Shown here: piece after piece, positions 51,892-60,423 of the stretch | Layout of the letters: every line of letters begins with the position of its first letter | Numbering within the stretch: position 1 is the first letter of the stretch | Source of the DNA: Nocardia wallacei | GTDB taxonomy: Bacteria > Actinomycetota > Actinomycetes > Mycobacteriales > Mycobacteriaceae | DNA: 64,000 nt | Assembly (NCBI RefSeq): GCF_014466955.1 | Contig: NZ_AP023396.1 | Location: 7,626,001-7,690,000, forward strand | Direction: 5' to 3' | Program-made: the position numbers and the translations under genes | The notes under the pieces: generated by a model | The model's input: only the letters and a program-made list of their open reading frames with translations | Told to the model about the DNA's origin: nothing | Databases searched by the model: none

Positions 51892-52404
51892 TCAGCCGAG
51901 GCGGACGCCGCAGCCCAGCATGGTGGTGCGCAACAGCAGCGCGGCCTCCGGACCGATCACGCCGTCCACCAGCTCGACGTAGCGAGAGCAGAATTCGGGG
52001 CCGTGGGCGGTCAGCTCGGCGCCGGCGGGCTCCAGGTGATGCGCGATTTCGTGCAGGATCACCAATTCCCGCAGGGCCCAGGCGGTTCCGCGGGTGTGCA
52101 GGGGCACGGCCAGCACCGCGGTCTCGACCTCGTAGTGCGCGGCCGACGCACCCGCCCGGGCACGGACGGTCAGAGGAGTGTGTGACCTTTCCCATTGTGC
52201 CCGTACCCAATTCAGTGACAAGACACGATCGACGTAGCTCTGCACCGACTCCACCGAGGCGAAGCGCCGCTCGACCGGCAGCGTGATCTGCGAGCCGTGC
52301 AGATCCACCGTCCGGGCCCCGTACGCGTCGGCCCGCTCGAACATCCGCCGCACCAACCCCTCGGCGTCGTACACCTTGCCGCGCTGGGCATCCCGCACAC
52401 TCAC
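51892..52404 (-). CDS. TIGR04338 family metallohydrolase
   Basis: 170 residues. A zinc metalloprotease-like motif ILHEIAHHLEPAGAELTAHG provides HExxH plus a downstream His (TAHGPEF), as in SprT-like proteins; family TIGR04338 is recognised by the paired arrangement with a DUF2786 gene. N-terminal part RDAQRGKVYDAEGLVRRMFE is the family start. Function unknown. GTG 52404 was chosen; a GTC-AGG stretch upstream is only a weak ribosome site. Probably an operon with 52446-53285. Confidence 0.88.
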   Translation of the reverse strand: MSVRDAQRGKVYDAEGLVRRMFERADAYGARTVDLHGSQITLPVERRFASVESVQSYVDRVLSLNWVRAQWERSHTPLTVRARAGASAAHYEVETAVLAVPLHTRGTAWALRELVILHEIAHHLEPAGAELTAHGPEFCSRYVELVDGVIGPEAALLLRTTMLGCGVRLG

Positions 52405-52445
52405 GACCTGACCCCTACCCACCCGAGCCCACGACGCGGCACCGT

Positions 52446-53285
52446 TCACCCGTCGCCCGAACCGAGCTGACCGCGGGCCGCGCCCAGTTCGGGCGCCGAG
52501 CCCAGGCGCGCCGCCCGGCCCGCGCGGTCCCCGGCGCGCCGGGCGGCGGCCGAGTAGCCCGCCGACTCCTGCGGGCCGCGCCACGTGCCGCGGGCCTCCG
52601 AGGTGCGGGTATAGAAGTCGTGCAGCTCCAGTTCCTTGTCGCGCAGGGCCAGTTCGGTGCCGGGGGCGGCGGTCGGCTCCGCGCGCACCTCGGCCTCCAC
52701 GTCCGCGCGCACCTCGGCCAGCCGCTTGCCGACGCGGGCGGCGAAGGCCATCTGGAAGTTCAGCCGGGCGGTCACCGCCGCGACCGGAGCCTGCACGCGG
52801 CGCTGCACCGCACGGCCCCAACGGTTCTCGACGACGATCTTCTCCACCGTCGCCGACTTGTACCGGCCCGACTTGATGTACTGGTCCGAGGCCCGCACCA
52901 TCTGCACCAGCAGGCTGGTGTACAGCGCCTCGCAGGTGGCGATGTCGGTGTCGAAGCCGTAGGCGTACACCTGCGTGGACGAGCGGGCCACGTCGCAGCG
53001 CACGTCGTTGGCCGCCGCGATCGCCACGAACAGCTGCACATACGTGCGCAGCCCGCGCTTACCGGCCGCGCCGATCGCAATCACCTTCTGCGTGGGCGTT
53101 TTCCGATGCTCGCGGCCGGCGATGTGGGCGCGCGCCACCGTCAGGTCGATCGACGAACGGGTCGCCAGGCGCTGCGCGGCGGCGAGAAATGCCTCGGCCT
53201 CGTGCTCGTTGTCGGTCGACTCGGCCTGGCGGAGCAGCCCACCGATCCTGGTTAGCAGTTTGTCGTTTGTCAGCTGGGTCGACAT
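52446..53285 (-). CDS. DUF2786 domain protein
   Basis: 279 residues. N-terminal DUF2786 domain: LLTRIGGLLRQAESTDNEHE then AEAFLAAAQRLATRSSIDLT, as in the actinobacterial family. The C-terminal half is charged, low-complexity (AGYSAAARRAGDRAGRAARL). The domain's function is unknown, and it is typically encoded beside the TIGR04338 metallohydrolase, as here. ATG 53285 has TATCCT 8 nt upstream; the ORF start at 53381 has no support. Confidence 0.88.
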   Translation of the reverse strand: MSTQLTNDKLLTRIGGLLRQAESTDNEHEAEAFLAAAQRLATRSSIDLTVARAHIAGREHRKTPTQKVIAIGAAGKRGLRTYVQLFVAIAAANDVRCDVARSSTQVYAYGFDTDIATCEALYTSLLVQMVRASDQYIKSGRYKSATVEKIVVENRWGRAVQRRVQAPVAAVTARLNFQMAFAARVGKRLAEVRADVEAEVRAEPTAAPGTELALRDKELELHDFYTRTSEARGTWRGPQESAGYSAAARRAGDRAGRAARLGSAPELGAARGQLGSGDG

Positions 53286-53474
53286 CGGAGCCCAGGATAG
53301 AAGAACCGGCCGACACAACTCGCGGCGAACAATGTATCTTGCCTTGTGCAACCGGCTGAGTGTGCTGGCGCTCACGAGCACTCCTCGCTGGCGTTCGGCG
53401 TCACTCGTGCACCGGAGCGCGCTGTGTCGATGGTTCGCTCACAAGCTCGCTCACGTCTCGACCCTGGAGTATCG

Positions 53475-54776
53475 ATGGCTTTGAACAAGGTGTCGTCACG
53501 ACGCTCGTCCCTGGTGTCTCGCGCCGCGCTGGCCGCCGTCTCGGCCGCGCTGCTCACCGCGACCTTCACCAGTGCGTGCTCGAGCGGCGGGGGTGACGAC
53601 GCCACCAATCAGAACCTGAGCGGCCGCGGCCCCATCACCTACGTGGAGGGCAAGGACACCACGGAGTCGGGTGCGGTGAAGCAGCTCATCGAGCGCTGGA
53701 ACGCCACCCATCCCGACGAGAAGGTGACGTTCAAGGAACAGTCCAACGACGCCTCCCAGCAGTACGACGACCTGGCTCAGCACATGCGGGCCAAGCAGCC
53801 GGACTACGACGTGATGGCGCTGGACGTGCCGTGGACCGCGGAGTTCGCGGCGAAGGGCTGGATCCAGCCGCTGCAGGACTCCTTCGCCATCGACACCGCC
53901 ACGCTGCTGTCGCCGACGGTCGCCAGCGCCACCTACAAGGGCACCCTCTACGCGGCTCCGCGCAACACCAACGGCGGCCTGCTGTACTACCGCAAGGACC
54001 TGGTGCCGAACCCGCCGAAGACCTGGACGGAGCTGCTGAACGACTGTGGCGCCGCGCGCGACCACCAGATCGGTTGCTACGCCGGGCAATTCGCGCCCTA
54101 CGAGGGGTTGACGGTGAACTCGGCCGAGGTCATCAACGCCTTCGGCGGCACCTTCGTCGGCCCGGACGGCAAGACGCCGACGGTGAACAGCCCGCAGGCC
54201 CGCGCCGGACTGCAGGTGCTCGTCGACGCGTACAAGAACGGGGAGATCCCCAAGGAGTCCATCTCCTTCAAGGAGCCCGAGAGCCAGAACGCCTTCGCCC
54301 AGGGCAAGTTGCTGTTCCTGCGCACCTGGCCGAACTTCTACGGCGTCGCCAACGCCGACTCCTCGGTGGTGAAGGGCAACGTCGGCGTCGCCCCACTGCC
54401 CGGCAAGGACGGCATCGGCGCGTCGACCCTCGGTGGGTACAACGCGGCGATCAGCGCGTACTCCAAGCACAAGGCCACCGCGCTGGACTTCCTGCGCTTC
54501 ATGATCAGCGAGGACGCCCAGCGCATCGTCGCCGAGGGCGCGTTCCCGCCGGTGCGGCAGTCGATGTACGACGACCCGGCCCTGATCGCCAAGTTCCCCT
54601 ACCTGCCGGCGCTCAAGGATTCCATCGCCAGCGCGGTGCCGCGCCCGGTCACCCCCTACTATCCCGCGGTGTCGAAAGCCATCCAGGACAACGCCTATGC
54701 TGCGTTGACCGGAGCCAAATCCGTCGACGACGCGATCACCGGCATGCAGAAGGGCATCCAGGCGGCCGGATCGTAG
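53475..54776 (+). CDS. LpqY-like sugar-binding lipoprotein
   Basis: 433 residues. Signal peptide ending in lipobox FTSAC (ATFTSACSSG), mature domain of solute-binding family 1: RGPITYVEGKDTTESGAVKQ, MALDVPWTAEFAAKGWIQPL, and YAAPRNTNGGLLYYRKDLVP. It resembles mycobacterial LpqY, the trehalose-binding protein, and is followed by two SugA/SugB-like permeases. ATG 53475 has GGAG at 5 nt. TATCTT at 53335-53340 may be the -10 with a long leader. Substrate is probably a glucose disaccharide such as trehalose; unproven. Confidence 0.9.
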   Translation: MALNKVSSRRSSLVSRAALAAVSAALLTATFTSACSSGGGDDATNQNLSGRGPITYVEGKDTTESGAVKQLIERWNATHPDEKVTFKEQSNDASQQYDDLAQHMRAKQPDYDVMALDVPWTAEFAAKGWIQPLQDSFAIDTATLLSPTVASATYKGTLYAAPRNTNGGLLYYRKDLVPNPPKTWTELLNDCGAARDHQIGCYAGQFAPYEGLTVNSAEVINAFGGTFVGPDGKTPTVNSPQARAGLQVLVDAYKNGEIPKESISFKEPESQNAFAQGKLLFLRTWPNFYGVANADSSVVKGNVGVAPLPGKDGIGASTLGGYNAAISAYSKHKATALDFLRFMISEDAQRIVAEGAFPPVRQSMYDDPALIAKFPYLPALKDSIASAVPRPVTPYYPAVSKAIQDNAYAALTGAKSVDDAITGMQKGIQAAGS

Positions 54777-54822
54777 ACGACGGAGAAGCACCCACCGAGC
54801 CAGCCCCGTAGGAGAGAAGAAC

Positions 54823-55848
54823 GTGTCAGATCCTTCGGGAGCGACCGACCTCGCGCCGCCCGCCGCACCGGCGGAACCGACTCCGAGTCGGCGGGCCGGA
54901 TCCCGAAGCAGTTCCCCGGGTTCGGCGCGGCCGTGGTTGTTCGTCGCACCCGTACTCGTGACGCTGGCCGTCATCATCGGGTATCCCGTGGTGCGGGCGG
55001 TGGTGATGTCCTTCCAGAAGGACTCGGGGCTCAACGACGCCACCGGGATGTTCGAGGAGGGCGGGTTCGCCGGGTTCGACAACTACACGCACTGGCTGCT
55101 GCAGCAGTGCACCCTGCCCGGCGGAGCCTACGAGGCCTGCCCCACCGGCAACCTGGGCTCGCAGTTCTGGGTGGCCATCGGCATCACGCTGCTGTTCACG
55201 GTGGTGACCGTGGCGCTGGAGGCGACCATCGGGCTCGGCATGGCCGTGGTGATGGGTAAGACCTTCCGCGGCCGGGCGCTGCTGCGGGCGGCGGTGCTGA
55301 TCCCGTGGGCGATCCCGACCGCGGTCACGGCTCGGCTGTGGGAGTTCATGTTCCAGTACGACGGGGTGGTGAACCGGGTGCTGGGCACCCACATCCTGTG
55401 GCAGACCGACCCGTGGTGGTCGCGGTTCGCGGTGATCATCGCCGACGTCTGGAAGACCACGCCGTTCATGGCGCTGCTCGTTCTGGCCGGGCTGCAGGTC
55501 ATTCCGGGCGATGTGTACGAGGCGGCGCGGGTCGACGGCGCCTCGGCGTGGCAGCGCTTCACCCACATCACGCTGCCGCTGCTGAAGCCCGCGCTGCTGG
55601 TCGCGGTGCTGTTCCGCACGATGGACGCGCTGCGCCTCTACGACCTGCCGGCGATCATGACGCAGGGCAACCCGGCGACCCGGACCATCTCGATCCTGGT
55701 GGTCGACCAGGTGCGCCAGGGCCAGAACAGTGCCGCGGCGCTGTCGGTCATCACCTTCCTGTTGATCTTCGCGGTCGCCTTCGTACTGGTGAAGGTGCTG
55801 GGCGCCAATGCCGTAGCGACCCAGGAAGAACAGCGGAAGGCGCACTGA
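54823..55848 (+). CDS. SugA-like sugar ABC permease
   Basis: 341 residues. A long polar N-terminus (~40 residues) precedes helix 1 (PWLFVAPVLVTLAVIIGYPV). The EAA loop is VYEAARVDGASAWQRFTHI. Early and late helices and ALRLYDLPAIMTQGNPATRT fit MalF/UgpA-type permeases. GTG start preceded by GGAGAG. Next gene overlaps its stop (TGATG). Partner of LpqY-like and SugB-like proteins; inferred trehalose importer. Confidence 0.93.
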   Translation: MSDPSGATDLAPPAAPAEPTPSRRAGSRSSSPGSARPWLFVAPVLVTLAVIIGYPVVRAVVMSFQKDSGLNDATGMFEEGGFAGFDNYTHWLLQQCTLPGGAYEACPTGNLGSQFWVAIGITLLFTVVTVALEATIGLGMAVVMGKTFRGRALLRAAVLIPWAIPTAVTARLWEFMFQYDGVVNRVLGTHILWQTDPWWSRFAVIIADVWKTTPFMALLVLAGLQVIPGDVYEAARVDGASAWQRFTHITLPLLKPALLVAVLFRTMDALRLYDLPAIMTQGNPATRTISILVVDQVRQGQNSAAALSVITFLLIFAVAFVLVKVLGANAVATQEEQRKAH

Positions 55849-56744
55849 TGACCACGCTCACCGACGCGCCCACCGGCGCCACCGCCGCCACCGTCACCGC
55901 CGACGTGCCGTGGACCCAGCGCCTGCGTTCGGCTCGGGTCTACGTCGGCGCGCTGATCGTGCTGGTGTGGGGACTGGGACCGTTCTACTGGATGGTGGTC
56001 ACCGCCTTCCGGGACCCGGCCTACACCTTCGAGAACACGCCCTGGCCCACCCACGTCACGCTGGAGAACTTCCGCAACGCGTTCGACACCAGCCGCGGCA
56101 ACGATTTCGGGCGGGCGGTCACCAACAGCATCATCATCGGCCTCGCCACGGCGGCCCTCGCGCTGCTGATCGGCATGCTGGCCGCCTACGCCCTGGCCCG
56201 CCTCACGTTCCGGGGCAAGACCCTGGTGGCCGGGCTGGTGCTGAGCGCGTCGATGTTCCCGGTGGTGGTGCTGGTGACGCCGCTGTTCCAGCTGTTCACC
56301 GATATCGGCTGGATCGGCCACTACCAGGCGCTGATCATCCCGAACATCTCGTTCGTGCTGCCGCTGACGGTCTACATCCTGGCGTCGTTCTTCGCCGAGT
56401 TGCCGTGGGAACTCGAGGAGGCCGCGCGCATCGACGGCGCCACCCGCTTCCAGGCCTTCCGCCTGATCATGCTGCCCCTGGCCGCACCGGCCGTATTCAC
56501 CACCGCGATCCTGGCTTTCATCGCCGCGGTGAACGAATACCTGCTGGCCCGCCTGCTGTCGGCGGATTCCACCGAACCGGTCACCGTCGCCATCGCCCGA
56601 TTCTCCGGCAACGACCCCCTGGTCCAGCCCTACGCCGCGATCATGGCCGCCGGCACCATCGTCACCGTCCCGCTGGTCATCATGGTGCTGCTCTTCCAGC
56701 GCCGCATCATCTCCGGCCTGACCGCGGGCGGCGTCAAGAGCTGA
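55848..56744 (+). CDS. SugB-like sugar ABC permease
   Basis: 298 residues, MalG/UgpE-type. Helices include ARVYVGALIVLVWGLGPFYW and VLPLTVYILASFFAELPWE, and the EAA loop reads EEAARIDGATRFQAFRLIML. ATG 55848 overlaps the SugA stop. No ATPase gene follows, unlike mycobacterial lpqY-sugABC, so the SugC-like ATPase at 46.1 kb or another MsmX-type ATPase must supply energy. Confidence 0.93.
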   Translation: MTTLTDAPTGATAATVTADVPWTQRLRSARVYVGALIVLVWGLGPFYWMVVTAFRDPAYTFENTPWPTHVTLENFRNAFDTSRGNDFGRAVTNSIIIGLATAALALLIGMLAAYALARLTFRGKTLVAGLVLSASMFPVVVLVTPLFQLFTDIGWIGHYQALIIPNISFVLPLTVYILASFFAELPWELEEAARIDGATRFQAFRLIMLPLAAPAVFTTAILAFIAAVNEYLLARLLSADSTEPVTVAIARFSGNDPLVQPYAAIMAAGTIVTVPLVIMVLLFQRRIISGLTAGGVKS

Positions 56745-56791
56745 CAGCACGCGCGGTCGAACCAGTAGTCTGTGTTTCGAATGGGGTTTTC

Positions 56792-56831
56792 GCGGTAGTT
56801 CGCTCTTTGTTGCGGTAGTTCGATCCTTGTT
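56792..56831. repeat. 20-bp tandem direct repeat upstream of PBP gene
   Basis: GCGGTAGTTCGCTCTTTGTT (56792-56811) is followed immediately by GCGGTAGTTCGATCCTTGTT (56812-56831), 18 of 20 identical; a decayed third copy (CGGGTAGG...) follows. Probably part of the promoter of 56877-59147. Confidence 0.6.
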
Positions 56832-56876
56832 CGGGTAGGTGTTCGTGCAATAGGTCCGGCATCTCAGGAGATGATC

Positions 56877-59147
56877 GTGAGTTCGATCCGTAAGCGACGG
56901 CACCACGACAATCGGAACGACGCCCCGTACGCCTCGGTCGCCGGATGGAACGAGCCACCGAGTGGCACGGCACGGCGGCAGCGCGAGCAGCAGTACCGGC
57001 TCCGGCGGCGCGGGCGGCCACCCACCCTCGAGACGCCGCAGTCCCGGCCGCCGCGCACGCGGGCGCAGCGGGTGCGGCGGCTGCTGCTGGCCCTGTTCGT
57101 GATCTTCCTGGTATTTCCGGCGCTGTTGATGACACTGGCGTACTGGAGCGCCGAGATCCCCGATCCGGCGGCGGTGCAGACCAATCAGATCGCCACCATC
57201 ACCGCCTCCGACGGCACCACGGTGCTCGCGAAAGTGGTTCCGCCGGAAGGCAATCGGACGCCGGTGCCGCTGTCGGACGTGCCGCAGCCGGTCCGCGACG
57301 CGATGCTGTCGGCTGAGGACCGCAACTTCTACACCAATCCCGGCTACTCGGCCTCGGCGTTCCTGCGCGCGGCCCGCGACAACGTGCTGTCCCGGGACGA
57401 CGCCGGGGGCGGGTCGACGATCACCCAGCAGTACGTCAAGAACGCCTTCCTCAGCTCCGAACGCACCCTGTCGCGCAAGATGCGGGAGCTGATCATCTCC
57501 GCGAAGATGGCGCGGCAGTGGAGCAAGGACGACATCCTCGCCGCCTACTTCAACACCATCTACTACGGCCGCGGCGCGTACGGCATCGCGGCGGCGGCCA
57601 AGGCGTACTTCGACAAGCCGGTGCCGGAGCTGACCCTGGCCGAGGGCGCGGTGCTGGCCGCGGTGGTGCGCACGCCGTCGATCCTCGACCCGGAAACCCA
57701 TCTGCCGCAACTGAAGGCGCGCTGGAACTACGTCCTCGACGGCATGGTCGAGATGGGCACGCTGCCCGGGGCGCAGCGGCCCGGGCTGCGGTTCCCGGAG
57801 ATCGCGCCGATCACGGTCGCGGCCGACGATGCCGCGCACGGCCCGGCCGGGCTGGTCCGTACCCAGGTGCTGCGCGAGCTGCGCGCGGCCGGGGTGAGCG
57901 AGCAGGAGATCAATACCGGCGCGCTGCAGGTGGTGACGACCATCGACGCGCGTGCCCAGCAGTCCGCCGTGGACGCGGTGCACGACCGCCTCGGTCCGCA
58001 GCCGCCGGAACTGCGCGGGGCGGTGGTGTCGATCGATCCGCGGTCGGGTGCGGTGCGCGCCTACTACGGTGGCGACGACGGCGTCGGATTCGATTTCGCT
58101 CAGGCTCCGCTGCAGACGGGTTCGTCGTTCAAGACGTTCGCGGTGCTGGCGGCGCTGCAGCAGGGCGTCTCGCTGTCGTACCAGCTCGACAGCGGCCCGG
58201 TGACGGTGAACGGGGTCAGGGTCACCAATGTCGAGGGCGAGTCGTGCGGAACCTGTTCGCTCGCAGAGGCTTTCAAGCGCTCGCTGAACACCAGTTTCTA
58301 CCGGCTCGCCGATGTGGTGGGCCCGCAGGCCATCGCCGACGCCGCGCACCTGGCCGGGATTCCGGACCAGATTCCGGGGGTGCCCGGCAAGACGCTCACC
58401 GAGGAGGGCGGCGGCATCCCCACGCCGTCGATCGTGCTGGGCGTCTATTCGGTGCGGCCCATCGATATGGCCTCGGCGTACGCGACCATCGCGGCGTCGG
58501 GGGTGTACCACCGGCCGTATTTCGTGCAGCGCGTCGTCGCCGGTGACGGCCGGGTGCTGCTGGACCGCGGCGCGCCCGGGCAGGGCCGCATGCCGCCGGG
58601 CGAACAGCGACTGCCCAGGCACGTGGCCGACGGTGTCACGCAGGCGATGCAGCCGATCGCGGCATACTCGAACCGGCACGATCTGGCCGGGCGGCCGTCG
58701 GCGGCCAAGACGGGCACCACGCAGCTGGGCGACACCGGCGCCAACAAGGACGCCTGGATGATCGGCTTCACGCCGTCGCTGGCGACGGCGGTGTGGGTGG
58801 GCACCGAACAGTCCCAGCCGATCCGTACCTCGCGCGGCGCCCCGATCTACGGCTCCGGACTGCCCGCGGACATCTGGAAGCAGACCATGGACGGCGCGCT
58901 GGCGGGCAGCCCGGTCGAGCAGTTCCCCACGCCCGGTCCGGCCGCTTCCGCGGGTCCGCTGTTCGGTGGCCCGCCCGCCCCGCCGACGGAGGCGCAGGGC
59001 CCGTTCGATGTGCTCGCGCCGCCGTCGGACTCGCCGCCGGATCCGGTGATCGTATTCCCGCCCGCGCCACCCGAACCCGCGCCCGCACCGCCGGAACCGA
59101 GACAGGTCGAGATCTTCCCGGGCCTGAGCATCCCCGTGCCGGGCTGA
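56877..59147 (+). CDS. Class A penicillin-binding protein (transglycosylase/transpeptidase)
   Basis: 756 residues, bifunctional peptidoglycan synthase. Cytoplasmic basic N-terminus, transmembrane helix (LLLALFVIFLVFPALLMTLA), then GT51 with catalytic Glu147 (MLSAEDRNFYTNPG) and GGGSTITQQYVKN, and a transpeptidase with S416-S-F-K419 (QTGSSFKTF), SLN in KRSLNTSFYR and KTG in AAKTGTTQ. The end is a Pro-rich tail. Closely resembles the ponA1 at the window end. GTG 56877 is preferred over ATG 56871 since AGGAG is then 6 nt away. Confidence 0.93.
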   Translation: MSSIRKRRHHDNRNDAPYASVAGWNEPPSGTARRQREQQYRLRRRGRPPTLETPQSRPPRTRAQRVRRLLLALFVIFLVFPALLMTLAYWSAEIPDPAAVQTNQIATITASDGTTVLAKVVPPEGNRTPVPLSDVPQPVRDAMLSAEDRNFYTNPGYSASAFLRAARDNVLSRDDAGGGSTITQQYVKNAFLSSERTLSRKMRELIISAKMARQWSKDDILAAYFNTIYYGRGAYGIAAAAKAYFDKPVPELTLAEGAVLAAVVRTPSILDPETHLPQLKARWNYVLDGMVEMGTLPGAQRPGLRFPEIAPITVAADDAAHGPAGLVRTQVLRELRAAGVSEQEINTGALQVVTTIDARAQQSAVDAVHDRLGPQPPELRGAVVSIDPRSGAVRAYYGGDDGVGFDFAQAPLQTGSSFKTFAVLAALQQGVSLSYQLDSGPVTVNGVRVTNVEGESCGTCSLAEAFKRSLNTSFYRLADVVGPQAIADAAHLAGIPDQIPGVPGKTLTEEGGGIPTPSIVLGVYSVRPIDMASAYATIAASGVYHRPYFVQRVVAGDGRVLLDRGAPGQGRMPPGEQRLPRHVADGVTQAMQPIAAYSNRHDLAGRPSAAKTGTTQLGDTGANKDAWMIGFTPSLATAVWVGTEQSQPIRTSRGAPIYGSGLPADIWKQTMDGALAGSPVEQFPTPGPAASAGPLFGGPPAPPTEAQGPFDVLAPPSDSPPDPVIVFPPAPPEPAPAPPEPRQVEIFPGLSIPVPG

Positions 59148-59230
59148 TCCGAGCCGGATGACGGGGACACGCCGCAGCGGTTGTGACAAACCGAATCCTC
59201 GTTGTGCGACCGTCGGCCAGCCGCCGCCGA

Positions 59231-59236
59231 TAGGGT
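59231..59236 (+). promoter_or_regulatory. -10 box before leaderless small ORF
   Basis: TAGGGT followed by 7 nt (GGAGCCG) and GTG at 59244. Either a leaderless sORF start or the transcript start of the downstream gene. Confidence 0.4.
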
Positions 59237-59243
59237 GGAGCCG

Positions 59244-59300
59244 GTGCGAAAGGGCAGGTCCCGTGGAATCGATGACGTGGCAAGGACCGGGCCGGGATGA
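59244..59300 (+). CDS. Putative leaderless small ORF (18 aa)
   Basis: GTG at 59244 opens an 18-codon frame, MRKGRSRGIDDVARTGPG, ending TGA at 59300. The only support is its position exactly 7 nt after a TAGGGT box, the pattern of well-supported leaderless genes here. It sits in the 304-bp gap (59148-59451) upstream of the GyrI-like genes, where I see no other gene, and could be a regulatory upstream ORF or chance. Confidence 0.3.
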   Translation: MRKGRSRGIDDVARTGPG

Positions 59301-59451
59301 TCATGGCCGAACCGAAATGATTCCGAACGGGTAGATGTCCGACGGCGATGGCAGGATGCAGGAGGATGTGCGCACAGTGAGTAACCAGTCCGGCGTCGGT
59401 CCGAGCCGCGCGGGACGGCACACAGCACGAGACATAGGGGCGACACCGGTG

Positions 59452-59919
59452 GATTTCAATGTCGTTGACCGCCACGAGACGCTGGTGGCGGGGACGGTGC
59501 TACGGAGCCCGGCGCTGGCGGTCGAGGGACCGCGGCGGTTGCGGGTGGAGGAGGCGTGGAAGCGCAATCTGGCGCGCCCGTTACCCGGCCCGCCGGCGAC
59601 CGCGTACGTCGACCACGCACCGGAGATCGGTTCGTATCTGACCCACATCGTCGGTTATCGCTGCGACAGCCTGGCCGATCTGCAGCCCGGTGACGTACTG
59701 GCCCGGGTGCCGGCGGGCCGGTTCGCGCGGTTCATCCGCACCGGCGACGACCTCGGCGACACCATCGTGTCCGTGTGGCGGGCGGTGTGGGATCTGGAGG
59801 CGGCCGGTGCGCTGGTGCGCGCCTACACCGGCGATTTCGAGCACTATCCGGACGTGCGGACGGTCGAGGTCTTCGTCGCCCTGAAGGACGACGGCACGAC
59901 CGGCGACGGCGACGAGTAG
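59452..59919 (+). CDS. GyrI-like small-molecule-binding protein 1
   Basis: 155 residues of the GyrI-like/AraC effector-binding (SHS2) fold: FNVVDRHETLVAGTVLRSPA, VARVPAGRFARFIRTGDD, then a domain end with YPDVRTVEVFVALK. These proteins bind small hydrophobic ligands, protect gyrase or act as sensors. It forms a tandem pair with 59932-60357 and both open VDF..., which supports the GTG 59452 start over the earlier ATG 59335. Ribosome site AGGGG. Ligand unknown. Confidence 0.8.
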   Translation, partial: DFNVVDRHETLVAGTVLRSPALAVEGPRRLRVEEAWKRNLARPLPGPPATAYVDHAPEIGSYLTHIVGYRCDSLADLQPGDVLARVPAGRFARFIRTGDDLGDTIVSVWRAVWDLEAAGALVRAYTGDFEHYPDVRTVEVFVALKDDGTTGDGDE

Positions 59920-59931
59920 AGGGGGCACACC

Positions 59932-60357
59932 GTGGACTTCGAGATCGTCACGCTGGACGAGAGCCTGGTGGCCGGCCTCACCGTCCCGCTGGCGGGCCGC
60001 GAGGTGACCGCCCGCGACCTGGACCTGGTCAACTTCACCTGGGACCGGTACCTGTGCCGGGAGAAGAGCGTGCCGCGGGTGGCGGCCTACATCGGCCAGC
60101 ACGACCACGCCGTCGCCGTGCTCGGCTACGCGCTGGATTCGCTGGAGCAACTCGACGTCGGCGACGTCATGACCCGCATACCGGCCGGGCGCTACGCCAA
60201 GTTCGTCGTCTCCGACAAGCCCTACGACCTGCTGCGCACGGCGTGGGCACAGGTCGCCAAGGCCGAGAGCGCCGGGACCATCACCCGTTCCCACACCGCG
60301 GAGGTCGAGCGCTACACGGGGCCGACGTCGGTCGAGGTATACGTCTCACTGGACTGA
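59932..60357 (+). CDS. GyrI-like small-molecule-binding protein 2
   Basis: 141 residues, paralogue of the preceding protein: FEIVTLDESLVAGLTVPLAG, then TRIPAGRYAKFVVSDKPYDL and ERYTGPTSVEVYVSLD. Same fold. It starts 12 bp after the previous stop with a GGGGG ribosome site, so it is in the same operon. Convergent with ino1 across a symmetric terminator. Probable effector-binding role; ligand unknown. Confidence 0.85.
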   Translation: MDFEIVTLDESLVAGLTVPLAGREVTARDLDLVNFTWDRYLCREKSVPRVAAYIGQHDHAVAVLGYALDSLEQLDVGDVMTRIPAGRYAKFVVSDKPYDLLRTAWAQVAKAESAGTITRSHTAEVERYTGPTSVEVYVSLD

Positions 60358-60368
60358 GGGCGAAAAGC

Positions 60369-60399
60369 AAAGCCCGGCCGAGGATTCGGACCGGGCTTT
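60369..60399. terminator. Bidirectional terminator between GyrI-like operon and ino1
   Basis: AAAGCCCGG and CCGGGCTTT, perfect 9-bp arms 13 nt apart, with A/T runs at both ends. Serves the forward GyrI-like genes and the reverse ino1-PadR operon. Confidence 0.85.
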
Positions 60400-60423
60400 C
60401 CCTCGTTCGCGGAAAGCTCCTGC

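Noticed and set aside
53346..53474. Longer N-terminus for the LpqY-like protein
   Set aside because: The signal peptide and Shine-Dalgarno belong to ATG 53475; the extra residues would precede the signal.
55638..59189. 1183-residue reverse-strand ORF
   Set aside because: Antisense to SugA-, SugB- and PBP genes, whose motifs are intact; composition is the low-complexity Arg/Gly/His typical of GC-rich shadow frames.
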